Assembly: GCA_947500295.1 (NCBI GenBank)
Contig: CANMRM010000002.1
Span: 310,001-374,000 of the forward strand
Direction: 5' to 3'
DNA: 64,000 bases
DNA from: an uncultured Kordiimonas sp.
GTDB lineage: Bacteria > Pseudomonadota > Alphaproteobacteria > Sphingomonadales > Kordiimonadaceae
Shown: positions 8,179 through 17,792 of the stretch, piece by piece
Position numbering within the stretch: the stretch's first letter is position 1
Layout of the letters: every line of letters begins with the position of its first letter
Made by a program: the position numbers and the translations under genes
The notes under the pieces: model-generated
What the model was told of the DNA's origin: nothing
The model's database searches: none
Seen by the model: only the letters and a program-made list of their open reading frames with translations

Positions 8179-10698
8179 TCAATAGATGCCGCCGGTGCCT
8201 TTTCGAATTGAACTTTTGGTTTTACCGATTGGGAGCGAACCGTCAAGCACTGCGAGCTGTCCGGCGCGTGGTTCTGTGCCTGGCTTGAACGCTTCGAGGA
8301 TGACACGCGCGTCTCCCGGGCCTGCAGGTTCGCCGGTTTCAGCATTGACCCGCACCAAACGAATGCCTGTCGGCGTCCTGAAAGGCACGCCGGGTTGACC
8401 CTTCATTGCCTCACGCATGAAATCGCGGAACACCGGGACCGCAACACTTGAGCCCTCTTCTCCACGTCCAAGCGATCTCGGTCTGTCAAAGCCGGTAAAT
8501 ACACCAACAACAAGGTCCGGAGAAAAGCCCACAAACCAGGCGTCATGTTCATCGTTGGTAGTGCCGGTTTTACCGGCCAAAGGTTTTCCAATGGCGCGAA
8601 TTTTTCTGCCCGTGCCACTTTCAACAACCCCTTGCATCATAGAGACCAGCTGATAAGCCGTCAGCGGATCAAGGATTTGTTCGCGGTCATCCGGGATCGG
8701 CGGCTCGCCGCTATTTACATCCCAGGTTAATTCGCAGGCGCCGCAAGTGCGCTCATCATGCCGATAAATTGTGCGGCCTCGCCTATCCTGAATTCTGTCA
8801 ATAAGTGCGGGTTTGATGCGCCTTCCACCGTTTACGATCATGCCGTATGCGGCAGTCAGCTTAAGTAGGGACACCTCGCCTGCCCCGAGGCTGGCCGCCA
8901 GCGTCGGCTCCATATTTTCATGAAGGTCGAATCGTTTCGCATAATCCATAACTGTGCCGACACCCAGGTGCTGTGCCAAGCGAACCGTCATCAGATTGCG
9001 TGATTTTTCGATGCCAAGCCGAAGAGTGCTCGGGCCATAAAATTTATCTGAACTGTTCTTGGGCTTCCATTTGCCCAAGCCTTCACCCTGGTCAATGACA
9101 AACGGCGCATCAAGCACCAGGCTTGAGGGTGTAAAATCACGATCAAGGCCCGCGGCATACACAAACGGCTTGAAAGCAGAACCTGGCTGTCGCTGCGCCT
9201 GTGTGGCGCGATTGTATTCACTGGCTTCATAATCATACCCGCCAGCCATCGCCAGTGTTCGACCTGTATGCGGGTCCATGGCGACCAAAGCGCCCTGTAT
9301 CTCGGGGATTTGTCTCAAACCATACTGTTGAAACAGCGTTAGTTCCTGCCCGTCAATGTCGTAAAAATCAGAGACCGCGACCAGGTCGGTGCCCGAGAGC
9401 GCCTCAACAGCAATTACGTCACCCATTGAAAGGACTTCGCCAATATCTTTGACTTTTGGCCCAAGCCGCTCGCCTGAGCGCCAGGCTCGCGCCCATTCAA
9501 CCTCTGCAAAAGGAATGAAACCATAGTCGCCTGTTTTCAGACCAACTATTGCACCCTCCGCACGAACTTCGTGAACCACAGCATGCGCCCAGCTTGGAAC
9601 GCCGAGTGGTGTCTTAACCGCCGCTAAACGCTGTAGCCAGACATCATCGACATCCAGACGGCTCAATGGGCCACGCCATCCGTGGCGACGGTCATAGGCA
9701 ATCAGACCTTCTCTCAGCGTTTTTTCGGCAAATGCCTGCAATCTCGGTTCCAGCGACGTGCGCACCGAGAGACCGCCTTCATAGAGCACTTTGGTGCCAT
9801 ACATGCGGCCAACCCTGCGCCGGACCTCTTCGGCAAAATATCCAGCTTCAAAACGGGCGTCCCCGCCACGCTGGCGCATGACTATTTCTTTGGACGCCGC
9901 CTCTTTGTATGTTTCGCCGTCGATGAAACCCAGTATCAACATTCGGGACAAAACCCAGTTTCTGCGCCCCATTGCCCGCTCGCGTCGACGAACCGGGTGA
10001 TAGTTGTTGGGTGCTTTAGGCAAAGCAGCCAGAAACGCCATTTCGTCGATAGTCAGTTCGTTGAGTGACTTGTTGAAATAATTGAGTGCGGCGGCGGCTA
10101 CGCCATATGAGCGATTGCCAAAATAGATTTCGTTTAGATAGAGCTCGAGAATTCGGTCCTTCGAAAAGGCTCTTTCGATCCGAAGCGTCAGGATCATTTC
10201 TTTGATTTTACGATCAAGGCGTTGATCCAGCGTCAGCAAGAAGTTACGCGCGGTCTGCTGCGTAATGGTGGAGCCGCCCTGCAGCGGGCGCCCCTGGATA
10301 ACATTCAAGACATTCCGGATATTGCCCCGGATCATCCCCATATAGTCGAGGCCTGAGTGCTCGTAAAAATTCTTGTCTTCGGCCGCAAGGAACGCCTGAA
10401 TAAGCTGTTCCGGCACAGCTTCAATCGGGACAAAGAGGCGCTGCTCTCTCGCAAACTCGGTCAGCAGGCTGCCGTCCCCTGCGTGAATACGGGTCACGAC
10501 AGAAGGTTCATAGTTTGCGAGTTGCCGGTAATCAGGCAGATCCCTGCCATAGTGGATGATAGCCCACAGAACCAAAATACCAGCAGAAACAACACCGACC
10601 GCACCAGTGATCAGGCCAAACTTGACCAAACGCCGCCAGAGAGCCTTCTTGGCCTTGACGGGTTTTACGTGCTTCTCAATGTCCGGTTCGCTGGTCAT
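8179..10698 (-). CDS. mrcA: Penicillin-binding protein 1A (class A, bifunctional)
   Basis: This 839-residue inner-membrane enzyme polymerises and cross-links peptidoglycan. It has a basic cytoplasmic tail, one membrane span (about residues 26-48), a GT51 glycosyltransferase domain with EDKNFYEHSGLD and GGSTITQQTARN, and a transpeptidase domain with all three motifs: SAFK (nucleophile Ser507, Lys510), SRN, and KTGTTND. An OB-like insertion between the domains, as in PBP1A proteins, is consistent with the length. The ribosome binding site is weak. It lies between amiC upstream and prfB downstream on the same strand; the amiC-mrcA pairing places a hydrolase and a synthase of the wall together. 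Confidence 0.95.
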   Translation of the reverse strand: MTSEPDIEKHVKPVKAKKALWRRLVKFGLITGAVGVVSAGILVLWAIIHYGRDLPDYRQLANYEPSVVTRIHAGDGSLLTEFAREQRLFVPIEAVPEQLIQAFLAAEDKNFYEHSGLDYMGMIRGNIRNVLNVIQGRPLQGGSTITQQTARNFLLTLDQRLDRKIKEMILTLRIERAFSKDRILELYLNEIYFGNRSYGVAAAALNYFNKSLNELTIDEMAFLAALPKAPNNYHPVRRRERAMGRRNWVLSRMLILGFIDGETYKEAASKEIVMRQRGGDARFEAGYFAEEVRRRVGRMYGTKVLYEGGLSVRTSLEPRLQAFAEKTLREGLIAYDRRHGWRGPLSRLDVDDVWLQRLAAVKTPLGVPSWAHAVVHEVRAEGAIVGLKTGDYGFIPFAEVEWARAWRSGERLGPKVKDIGEVLSMGDVIAVEALSGTDLVAVSDFYDIDGQELTLFQQYGLRQIPEIQGALVAMDPHTGRTLAMAGGYDYEASEYNRATQAQRQPGSAFKPFVYAAGLDRDFTPSSLVLDAPFVIDQGEGLGKWKPKNSSDKFYGPSTLRLGIEKSRNLMTVRLAQHLGVGTVMDYAKRFDLHENMEPTLAASLGAGEVSLLKLTAAYGMIVNGGRRIKPALIDRIQDRRGRTIYRHDERTCGACELTWDVNSGEPPIPDDREQILDPLTAYQLVSMMQGVVESGTGRKIRAIGKPLAGKTGTTNDEHDAWFVGFSPDLVVGVFTGFDRPRSLGRGEEGSSVAVPVFRDFMREAMKGQPGVPFRTPTGIRLVRVNAETGEPAGPGDARVILEAFKPGTEPRAGQLAVLDGSLPIGKTKSSIRKGTGGIY

Positions 10699-10785
10699 TA
10701 TTCATTCGTTGCTGCGTTTAAATTCAATCAGGCGCACATATGCCTTGGTTTCACATGACAATCAATTGTGACATGGGTAAGGCAA

Positions 10786-12003
10786 TCAGCGGCTCTGCAT
10801 CACCACAGAAGCGAAATACTTGTCAATCGCCCTTCGGGCGGACACAGCGATCAACTTCTGGCCGCGCTTGCTGTTGAGAAACTGCGCATTGGAACGGTTG
10901 GTCAGATACCCTGCTTCAAGCAACACAGACGGCACATCCGGCGCCTTCAACACCCCAAGGTTTGCAAACCTGTGAGCGCGCTCCAGCGTTGGGACCTCAC
11001 CGCGCATTTCATCCACCAGCAACTTGGCAAACTGAGCGGAATAATTCATCGTTTCTCGTTGCGCCAATTCAATCAGAATGCCTGACACATCATCTTCAAC
11101 CACATCGAGGTTTACACCGGCGATAAGATCCGCTTTGTTCTCGCGAGCGGCCAGGCGCTCGGCTTCACGGTCGGAGGCCTTTTCTGACAGATTGTAAACG
11201 CTTCCGCCACGTACCCGGGGATTTTTGATCGAGTCCGCATGAATGCTGATGAAAAGGTCTGCGTTATACCGGCGTGCAATCTGGAACCGCTCACGCACTT
11301 TATAAAAGATGTCCCGGTCACGTGTCAGATGCACTTCATAGCGCCCTGTACGGTTGAGTTCATCACGGATCGCTCGCGCCAGATTGAGGGTGATAACCTT
11401 TTCATGCACCCCGATAACACCAAGGTTGCCCGGATCAACTCCGCCGTGCCCTGGGTCGAGCACGATGATATGCTTTCCATCCCGGCGCCGGCTGTTCGAG
11501 ACGGCTGGTGCGTCGGTCACCCGCGAGGTGTACTGTGACCGTTGCGATTTTGACGCCGCAACCGCAGCCATAAACTCAGGACGACCTGACGGCTTGATAT
11601 CCACCACATAGCGCCTGTTGCGGCCATTGCTTGCCGGTAGGGTGAAAGCATTGGAAACGACGGCTGGTTGCTTGAGGTCGAGAACAATCCGGTAAATGCC
11701 GTCGGTGAATAAGCCATGCCGGTATCCATCGACCAGCCCCAACGATTGAACACTGTCACCGCCAGACCAGGCCACATCGGGCAAATCAATAACAATTCGG
11801 TATGGGTCAGCGAGCAAAAAGATCGCCGGTTTTGTATCCCCTGATAAATCGAGAACGAAACGTGTTGTGTCGCCATTTTGCCCAAAACGGACACCCGACA
11901 CGTCAACAGCCGACACTGCGGAACCGTGAAAACCGTACAGGAACGCACCACCCATCAATCCCGCCATCAGCAGGACTCTGACTAAAAACGATTTTTGCAA
12001 CAT
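10786..12003 (-). CDS. amiC: N-acetylmuramoyl-L-alanine amidase, AmiC type with AMIN domain
   Basis: This periplasmic zinc amidase cleaves the bond between MurNAc and the stem peptide during cell separation. The 405-residue protein has a signal peptide (hydrophobic through about residue 30), an AMIN domain (about 33-135) for septal targeting, a short linker and an Amidase_3 domain (about 175-395). Zinc and catalytic motifs are present: LDPGHGG, the Glu in GVHEKVI, SIHAD, and LLEAGYLTN. An internal insertion around DVVEDDVSGILIELAQ resembles the autoinhibitory helix of AmiC enzymes that need an EnvC/NlpD-type activator. The gene is co-directional with mrcA. Confidence 0.94.
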   Translation of the reverse strand: MLQKSFLVRVLLMAGLMGGAFLYGFHGSAVSAVDVSGVRFGQNGDTTRFVLDLSGDTKPAIFLLADPYRIVIDLPDVAWSGGDSVQSLGLVDGYRHGLFTDGIYRIVLDLKQPAVVSNAFTLPASNGRNRRYVVDIKPSGRPEFMAAVAASKSQRSQYTSRVTDAPAVSNSRRRDGKHIIVLDPGHGGVDPGNLGVIGVHEKVITLNLARAIRDELNRTGRYEVHLTRDRDIFYKVRERFQIARRYNADLFISIHADSIKNPRVRGGSVYNLSEKASDREAERLAARENKADLIAGVNLDVVEDDVSGILIELAQRETMNYSAQFAKLLVDEMRGEVPTLERAHRFANLGVLKAPDVPSVLLEAGYLTNRSNAQFLNSKRGQKLIAVSARRAIDKYFASVVMQSR

Positions 12004-12549
12004 CTAAAAATCTTCATGTTTTCGAGGTGGCTAAACTGCTTTGCCTGCATCTTGTAACAACAATATGCAGAAATACTAAATACAGGATGAACCCTTCTCA
12101 AGCAAAACTGTTATTTAGTTTCAAAACAACAGTGGTGTTCGTGCAAGCGATCAGTTTGAAGGCCATACGTGCAAGTGGGAATTATTCGTTTGTAATCGGG
12201 TTGATAGTTCTCTATCTTGGCGCCTGCGAGTTTATCGACTTGCCGCCTATCAAGCGGCGGGTCGCGGCTTCCCGAAACATAGAGGGCTTGCGATAGACAA
12301 GATCATCGCGCCTGCAGGGAAAGCCCAAAAAGGACAAGAACAGGCAATGGCCAACTGGCTTTGCGTTATTATAATCACATCATTCACCCGGCTGACAGAG
12401 TTTGGACGGGGCCTTTTTGATGTGCTTTTTCGCTGTTCTGGACTTGCCCACTCCACCCAGAAATCATCATTTATAATTCCGGCCTTTGCCAGCGCCCCCC
12501 TGAAATACGGGAGTGAGACCGCGCGGCAAGCCGTTTGGAGTAACTTTTT
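12004..12549 (+). promoter_or_regulatory. 546-bp divergent amiC/rne intergenic region, probable long rne leader
   Basis: No convincing gene is visible. A GTG-initiated frame at 12027-12296 has poor coding character and no ribosome binding site. A possible promoter towards rne is TTGTAA near 12054 with TACTAA about 16 nt later. A short CCGCC/GGCGG hairpin lies around 12242-12260. The rne start is preceded by GGAG at about 12537. In enterobacteria a long rne 5' UTR mediates autoregulation; the same role here is inference from length and position only. Confidence 0.4.
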
Positions 12550-15378
12550 ATGTCGACAAGAATGCTTATCGACGCGCGTCATCCTGAGGAGACGCGGGTC
12601 ACCGTTGTTAAGGGAAGCCGTGTAGAGGAATTTGACTACGAATCAGCGTCAAAGCGCCCCTTAAAAGGCAATATCTATCTTGCGCGCGTTACGCGTGTAG
12701 AACCATCGCTGCAGGCTGCTTTCGTGGAATATGGCGGTAACCGCCACGGCTTCCTGGCCTTCAGCGAAATCCATCCTGATTATTACCAGATCCCGGTTGA
12801 AGATCGGCAAGAGCTGATTGAAGCAGAAACCAAAGCCGCTCTTGAGCGAGCTGAAGAACTTGATGCCAAGCTTGAAAAAGAAGCTGAAGAGGCGGAAAAA
12901 AAGAAAAAATCACGCCGGGGTCGCAGGTCCAAAAAAAGCGATAAGAGCGAAAAATCCGAAGCGGATACTTCTGCTGAAGATCCAGTCGAAGCATCTGACG
13001 TCAAGTCCGAAGAGAGTGCAGTCACTGACGCCAAAGAGGGTGACACGCCGGATGAGGTGGTTGATACCGCTGCACCTGAAGAAGACAATGGCAGCAGCGA
13101 CGATGCTGACGCCCAGGAAAGCGATGAAGCCGATAAAGACGCGGAAATTGCAGAGGCAGCCGCACGCCGCCACGCACTGCGTGCGCTGAAGCGTCGCTAC
13201 AGCATTCAGGAAGTTATCAAACGTCGGCAGGTACTGCTTGTACAGGTCGTTAAGGAAGAGCGTGGCAACAAGGGTGCTGCTCTCACGACATACCTCTCTC
13301 TGGCCGGACGCTACTGTGTTTTGATGCCAAACAGCACTCATTCCGGTGGCATCAGCCGCAAGATTTCGAACGCCTCGGACCGTCGCAGCCTGAAGAAGAT
13401 TATTTCTTCGCTCGAGGTTCCGGAAGAAATGGGACTTATTGTTCGCACTGCCGGGATGGAGCGAACAAAAACCGAAATCAAACGAGACTATGATTATCTT
13501 CTTCGTCTCTGGAACGGAATTCGCGACCTGACGCTGCGCTCGGTTGCCCCTACCCTCATTTATGAGGAAGGCAACCTGATCAAACGAACCATCCGGGACC
13601 TCTATACCCGCGATATCGACGAAATCCAGGTGGAGGGTGAGGCCGGATACCGCGCAGCAAAAGACTTTATGAAGCTTCTGATGCCAAGCCACGCCAAGAA
13701 GGTGCAGCACTATCAGGACCCCATACCGCTGTTTCACCGCTATCAGGTGGAAAGCCACCTTGAAGCCATGTATCAACCGGTCGTGCAGCTGAAATCCGGT
13801 GGATACATCGTTATCAACCCGACTGAAGCCCTGATCTCGATCGACGTCAACTCTGGCCGCGCCACCAAAGAACACAATATCGAGGAAACCGCTCTAAAAA
13901 CCAACCTCGAGTCGGCGGAAGAAGTGGCACGCCAGCTGCGGCTGCGCGATATGGCCGGGTTGGTAGTCATTGATTTCATCGACATGGAAGAACGTTCCAA
14001 CAACCGGGCGGTCGAGCGCCGGATGAAAGAGGTGCTGAAGTCAGACAGGGCCCGCATTCAAGTCGGACGTATCTCAAGTTTCGGGCTGATGGAAATGTCG
14101 CGGCAGCGTCTGCGCTCCAACCTACTCGAAGTATCCATGGAAACGTGTCCCACGTGTGCAGGTTCAGGCATTGTACGCTCAACCGAATCCGCTACGTTGA
14201 TGGCGCTCCGCATGTTGGAGGAAGAAGGCATTCGGGGCCGCAGCTCCCTCGTTCGCATCGCCGTTTGTCCGGATGTTGCGGTCTATCTACTGAACAAGAA
14301 ACGCAAAATTCTGACAGGCTTTGAAACTCAATACGATTTTGAAATCGAAGTCCTTGCGCAACCCTCTATGGGCCCGTCTGATATCGAAATCACACGGGAA
14401 GCACATGGTGACACGTCGAGCGGACCCAAAAGCCAGGCTGTGAAACCGGACACCGATGCGGCGGACATGCCGAAAGCAGAAGTGACTGAGAAAGCTGATA
14501 GCGACGACGACGGCGAAAACCAGCCACGTAAGCGCAGACGGCGGCGGCGCAGAAGACGCAGTGGCGATCGCGCTGAACAGTCTCCTGCAGCCAATGAAAA
14601 CGAAACGGGTGAAGTCAAAGTATCAGACGAGCATTCTGAAACCGAGCAAAACGACGGCGAAGAGGAACGTAAGCCACGTCGCCGAAGAGGCAGCCGTGGT
14701 GGCCGAAGGCGCACTGAAAAATCCAAACAGGCCGACTCCGATGAAGCTGGAGTAGAGCAACAGGAAACTGCTGGCGATACTGGAGCTGCTGAGACTGCAG
14801 CCCCTGCTCCAACAAGTGACGAAGCGGACGAAAAACCACGTCGTCGCAGGCGCCGCACGCGGAAAACAGAGGCTGCAGAACCTGCGAGCCAGGAAGACGC
14901 GGCAAAGACACAAGAGCCTACAGAGGTGGAAGAAAAGCCAAAACCGCGCCGCACGCGCCGTCGGAAGTCCGAAGATGTTGCGGATGATGCCAACAGCTCT
15001 GAGAAATCGGACACAAAAGTGGAAAGCGCTGCGGAGGAAGAAAAACCCAAGCCACGCAGGCGAAGCAAAAAGGCCGAGCCGGACGACAAGTCCGCGACTG
15101 AAGGTGCGCAAGTGAAAAAGCCGCGTACCCGGCGGAAAAAAGCCGAAACACCCGAAGCCAAGGAAGAAGCCGCATCGGAAAGCGGACCTTCAAAAAAGAC
15201 TACGGGGTCTAGAGCCAGTAAAACGGCGGCAAAAACGCCAAAGCCAGAAAGTGCCTCGACACCCAAAGCTGATGCACCTGCTGGCAGAGCCACAGAAAAC
15301 AAACCGCCCGCCGAAGGGGGCGGTGGCGACGACGACCGCCCGAAACGACAAGGCTGGTGGCAACGCACTTTTGGATAG
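12550..15378 (+). CDS. rne: Ribonuclease E
   Basis: This essential endoribonuclease initiates mRNA decay and processes rRNA; it is also the degradosome scaffold. The 942-residue protein has an N-terminal S1 domain split by an acidic/lysine-rich insertion (about residues 95-215), as known in other alphaproteobacteria. Catalytic aspartates are Asp432 (ISIDVNSG) and Asp475 (VVIDFIDME), and the zinc-link motif is CPTC at 533-536. The C-terminal third is disordered, alternating acidic stretches with arginine blocks (for example KRRRRRRRRRSGDR, about residue 660), which should bind RNA. It ends RQGWWQRTFG; a GWW tail is the PNPase-docking element described for Caulobacter RNase E. A strong terminator follows at once. 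Confidence 0.97.
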   Translation: MSTRMLIDARHPEETRVTVVKGSRVEEFDYESASKRPLKGNIYLARVTRVEPSLQAAFVEYGGNRHGFLAFSEIHPDYYQIPVEDRQELIEAETKAALERAEELDAKLEKEAEEAEKKKKSRRGRRSKKSDKSEKSEADTSAEDPVEASDVKSEESAVTDAKEGDTPDEVVDTAAPEEDNGSSDDADAQESDEADKDAEIAEAAARRHALRALKRRYSIQEVIKRRQVLLVQVVKEERGNKGAALTTYLSLAGRYCVLMPNSTHSGGISRKISNASDRRSLKKIISSLEVPEEMGLIVRTAGMERTKTEIKRDYDYLLRLWNGIRDLTLRSVAPTLIYEEGNLIKRTIRDLYTRDIDEIQVEGEAGYRAAKDFMKLLMPSHAKKVQHYQDPIPLFHRYQVESHLEAMYQPVVQLKSGGYIVINPTEALISIDVNSGRATKEHNIEETALKTNLESAEEVARQLRLRDMAGLVVIDFIDMEERSNNRAVERRMKEVLKSDRARIQVGRISSFGLMEMSRQRLRSNLLEVSMETCPTCAGSGIVRSTESATLMALRMLEEEGIRGRSSLVRIAVCPDVAVYLLNKKRKILTGFETQYDFEIEVLAQPSMGPSDIEITREAHGDTSSGPKSQAVKPDTDAADMPKAEVTEKADSDDDGENQPRKRRRRRRRRRSGDRAEQSPAANENETGEVKVSDEHSETEQNDGEEERKPRRRRGSRGGRRRTEKSKQADSDEAGVEQQETAGDTGAAETAAPAPTSDEADEKPRRRRRRTRKTEAAEPASQEDAAKTQEPTEVEEKPKPRRTRRRKSEDVADDANSSEKSDTKVESAAEEEKPKPRRRSKKAEPDDKSATEGAQVKKPRTRRKKAETPEAKEEAASESGPSKKTTGSRASKTAAKTPKPESASTPKADAPAGRATENKPPAEGGGGDDDRPKRQGWWQRTFG

Positions 15379-15381
15379 AGT

Positions 15382-15412
15382 AAAAAGCGGCGGATTTTCT
15401 GCCGCTTTTTTT
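15382..15412 (+). terminator. Rho-independent terminator after rne
   Basis: AAAAAGCGGC pairs with GCCGCTTTTTTT around a 9-nt loop, beginning four bases after the rne stop codon. Confidence 0.93.
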
Positions 15413-15514
15413 ATGGCCGGCTGAGGCACAGTATGGGCTTGACCAGCATACTGCAGAAGGCCAGCAACCATATAAATACCGCATTTTGATCACATGCTTG
15501 TTAAACGATATTCA

Positions 15515-15543
15515 TTGACGGTTCAGGGCCATACGCCTAGCTT
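15515..15543 (+). promoter_or_regulatory. Candidate sigma70-type promoter for the M48-DsbA operon
   Basis: TTGACG (15515-15520) and TAGCTT (15538-15543) are separated by 17 bp, 22 bp upstream of the M48 start codon. The rne terminator upstream makes a separate promoter necessary. Confidence 0.5.
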
Positions 15544-15564
15544 GCCCCCAATCTGGAGCTCAAA

Positions 15565-16965
15565 GTGATCAACTTGGTTAAAAAGTTAATTTCCGCGACG
15601 GCAATCGCCGTGCTGTTTTCTTTTCAAGCCTTCGCGCAGTCCATTCTGCGTGATGCTGAAACGGAAGCTTTCTTCAGACAGGTTGGTTACCCGGTGTTTG
15701 AAGCTGCGGGGCTGACACCTCAGTCAGTGCATATTTATCTATTGAATGAAAAATCCATCAATGCCTTTGTCACAGGCGGTCAGAATATCTTTTTTCACTC
15801 TGGCCTGATTTTGGCAGCGGACGATGTTGACGAATTTATGGGCGTCCTTGCCCACGAAACTTGCCATATATCGTGCGGACACCGTGTCCGTCGCGGTGAT
15901 GCTGCTGCGCAAGCCGGTACCTTCTCTATCCTGTCGCTGGTGCTGGGTGCCGCCGCAATTGCTCTGGGCGGAGGCGACGCGGGCATCGGAATTTTGTCTG
16001 CTGGTCAAACGGTGGCACAGCGTCACTTCCTGTCTTACACTCGCGGCGAAGAAGCGGAAGCAGACCTGGCTGGCGCCCGATACCTTGATGAAGTTGGTGT
16101 ATCCGCTTCAGGCATGATCCGCTTTTTTGACAAGCTGCGGGACCAGGAAATTCTGGCGCAGATTCGACAAGATCCCTATGTGCGCAGTCACCCTCTCAAT
16201 CGAACGCGTATCCTGAACTTGCAGGAAGATACCGCAGACGCACGGCATATCAACACGCCGCCAAACGAATTCATCAACGAACGGTTTAAACGTTTACAGG
16301 CAAAGCTTGCAGGCTATCTTGACGACCCGCGCCAGACGCTGCGCAAGTACCCGGCGAGCGATACAAGCATCGCTGCACGGTATGCCCGGGTGTATGCCTA
16401 CCACAAGGCGCTCGAGTGGGATCTTGCCCTCCAGGAGGCTGATGCATTAATTGCTCTCGAACCGAACAATCCATTTTTTTATGAAATCAAAGGCCAAATC
16501 CTGTTCGAGAATGGCCGCATTGACGACAGCGTTCCTGTCCTTGAACGTGCCTTGGAGCTGGCGCCCCGGGAGCCATTGATTGCCACGGCGCTTGGTCAGG
16601 CACTGGTTTCTTTTGAAGACCCTGCAAAGATGGAACGAGCGATCCCTATCCTGAAAGCAGCCACCCGGCAAGACCGCAACAATACGTTCGCCTGGTTTAA
16701 CCTTGCAAAAGCATATAGTTGGCTGGAAATGCAGCCGGAAGCGAGCCTTGCGACAGCTGAACGGTTTTATTCGGGCGGAGCCGCCGCTCAGGCCCTCAAC
16801 CATGCTCGCCGCGCAATGGATGGTTTTGACACAGGCACACCGGAATGGCTCCGGGCACAAGACATCATGATTGCCGCAGAAGCTGCGTCGCGCAACGACA
16901 GACGTCGCGGCGGACGCCGAAGATTGCAAACCAGTTTTTCTGTAGAGACCAACCGTAACGAGTAA
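15565..16965 (+). CDS. BepA-like periplasmic M48 metalloprotease with TPR repeats
   Basis: This 466-residue protein begins with a signal peptide ending AFAQ (about residue 25). It carries an M48 peptidase domain with the zinc motif H97-E98-T-C-H101 and a third ligand region EEAEADLAGARYL near residue 162. The C-terminal half consists of TPR-like helices (ALEWDLALQEADALIALEPNNPFFYEIKGQ). This M48-TPR layout matches BepA/YfgC, a quality-control protease for outer membrane proteins such as LptD. The GTG start at 15565 is supported by GGAG 8 bp upstream. It lies 4 bp before the DsbA-family gene, so both probably act on envelope protein folding from one transcript. Confidence 0.92.
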   Translation: MINLVKKLISATAIAVLFSFQAFAQSILRDAETEAFFRQVGYPVFEAAGLTPQSVHIYLLNEKSINAFVTGGQNIFFHSGLILAADDVDEFMGVLAHETCHISCGHRVRRGDAAAQAGTFSILSLVLGAAAIALGGGDAGIGILSAGQTVAQRHFLSYTRGEEAEADLAGARYLDEVGVSASGMIRFFDKLRDQEILAQIRQDPYVRSHPLNRTRILNLQEDTADARHINTPPNEFINERFKRLQAKLAGYLDDPRQTLRKYPASDTSIAARYARVYAYHKALEWDLALQEADALIALEPNNPFFYEIKGQILFENGRIDDSVPVLERALELAPREPLIATALGQALVSFEDPAKMERAIPILKAATRQDRNNTFAWFNLAKAYSWLEMQPEASLATAERFYSGGAAAQALNHARRAMDGFDTGTPEWLRAQDIMIAAEAASRNDRRRGGRRRLQTSFSVETNRNE

Positions 16966-16969
16966 TAAT

Positions 16970-17752
16970 ATGAAGCCAATAGCAACAATACTCATCGCGT
17001 TTTTTACGCTGGCAACAGGCCTGCTACCGGCTGCTACCGCCCAGGACACGCAGATTGACGCTGCCGAACGCGAAAAAATTGAACAAGTTGTTCAGGAATA
17101 CCTGATCGAGAACCCCGAAATCATTGCAATTGCCATTCGCGAGCTTCAGCGACGTCAAACGCTTGCCAGCATGGGACCCGCGATTGAGATGTATCGTGAC
17201 TATCTGGAAAAGGACCCGAACGCGGCAGTGATAGGCAACCCCGATGGAGATGTCACGATTGTTGAATTTTTCGACTATCGGTGTGGATTTTGCCGTCGTC
17301 ACTTCCCGGAAGTCATGAAACTGGTTCGTGAAGATGGCAACATTCGCTTCATTCCACGCCAGTTCCCAATTCTGGATCGCCCAGGTGAGACGCCGGTGTC
17401 GTACCTCGCCTCACGGGCCGCTCTCGCTGCCCAAAAACAAGGAATGTTTGAACAGTTCCATGTCGCAGCCATGACAGTTGACGGGTCGTTAACGGAAGAA
17501 CGTATTTACGACATCTCGCGCCGTATCGGACTGAATGTTGCACAGCTGAAAGCAGACATGAACGATCGCCTGATTATTAAAAGCGTTCAGAATACGTTGG
17601 CGATTGGTAAAGACATCGGATTTGAAGGTACACCGGGTTACATCATCGGCGACGACGTTGTCACAGGAGCCGAAGGCTACGGACGACTATTGCAGGCAGT
17701 TAACAGGGCCCGCAGCCTGAGAGCCACAGCTTCTAATGCCAGCGCAGATTGA
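16970..17752 (+). CDS. DsbA-family thiol:disulfide oxidoreductase (Com1/ScsC-like)
   Basis: A 260-residue periplasmic protein with a signal peptide ending near ATAQ. An N-terminal helical region (IEQVVQEYLIENPEIIAIAIRE) resembles the oligomerisation segment of ScsC/Com1-like proteins. The thioredoxin-fold domain carries the redox motif CGFC at 105-108 and the cis-proline loop EGTPGYIIGD near residue 222. It probably oxidises or isomerises disulfides in envelope proteins. The trimerising helix argues more for isomerase/ScsC-like behaviour than for a monomeric DsbA, but this is inference. It is the last gene of the M48-DsbA pair and is followed by a bidirectional terminator. Confidence 0.9.
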   Translation: MKPIATILIAFFTLATGLLPAATAQDTQIDAAEREKIEQVVQEYLIENPEIIAIAIRELQRRQTLASMGPAIEMYRDYLEKDPNAAVIGNPDGDVTIVEFFDYRCGFCRRHFPEVMKLVREDGNIRFIPRQFPILDRPGETPVSYLASRAALAAQKQGMFEQFHVAAMTVDGSLTEERIYDISRRIGLNVAQLKADMNDRLIIKSVQNTLAIGKDIGFEGTPGYIIGDDVVTGAEGYGRLLQAVNRARSLRATASNASAD

Positions 17753-17765
17753 TCCGGAATTGGGG

Positions 17766-17792
17766 TGAGGCCCAGAAGATGGGCCTCATTTT
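17766..17792. terminator. Bidirectional terminator between dsbA-like gene and thiG
   Basis: TGAGGCCCA and TGGGCCTCA form a perfect 9-bp stem around a 5-nt loop GAAGA, followed by TTTTAT on the plus strand. It abuts the thiG stop codon, so it serves the convergent pair. Confidence 0.88.

Noticed and set aside
12027-12296. 89-codon frame upstream of rne (GTG start)
   Set aside because: No ribosome binding site, no recognisable domain, and poor coding character; better explained as leader or promoter DNA.
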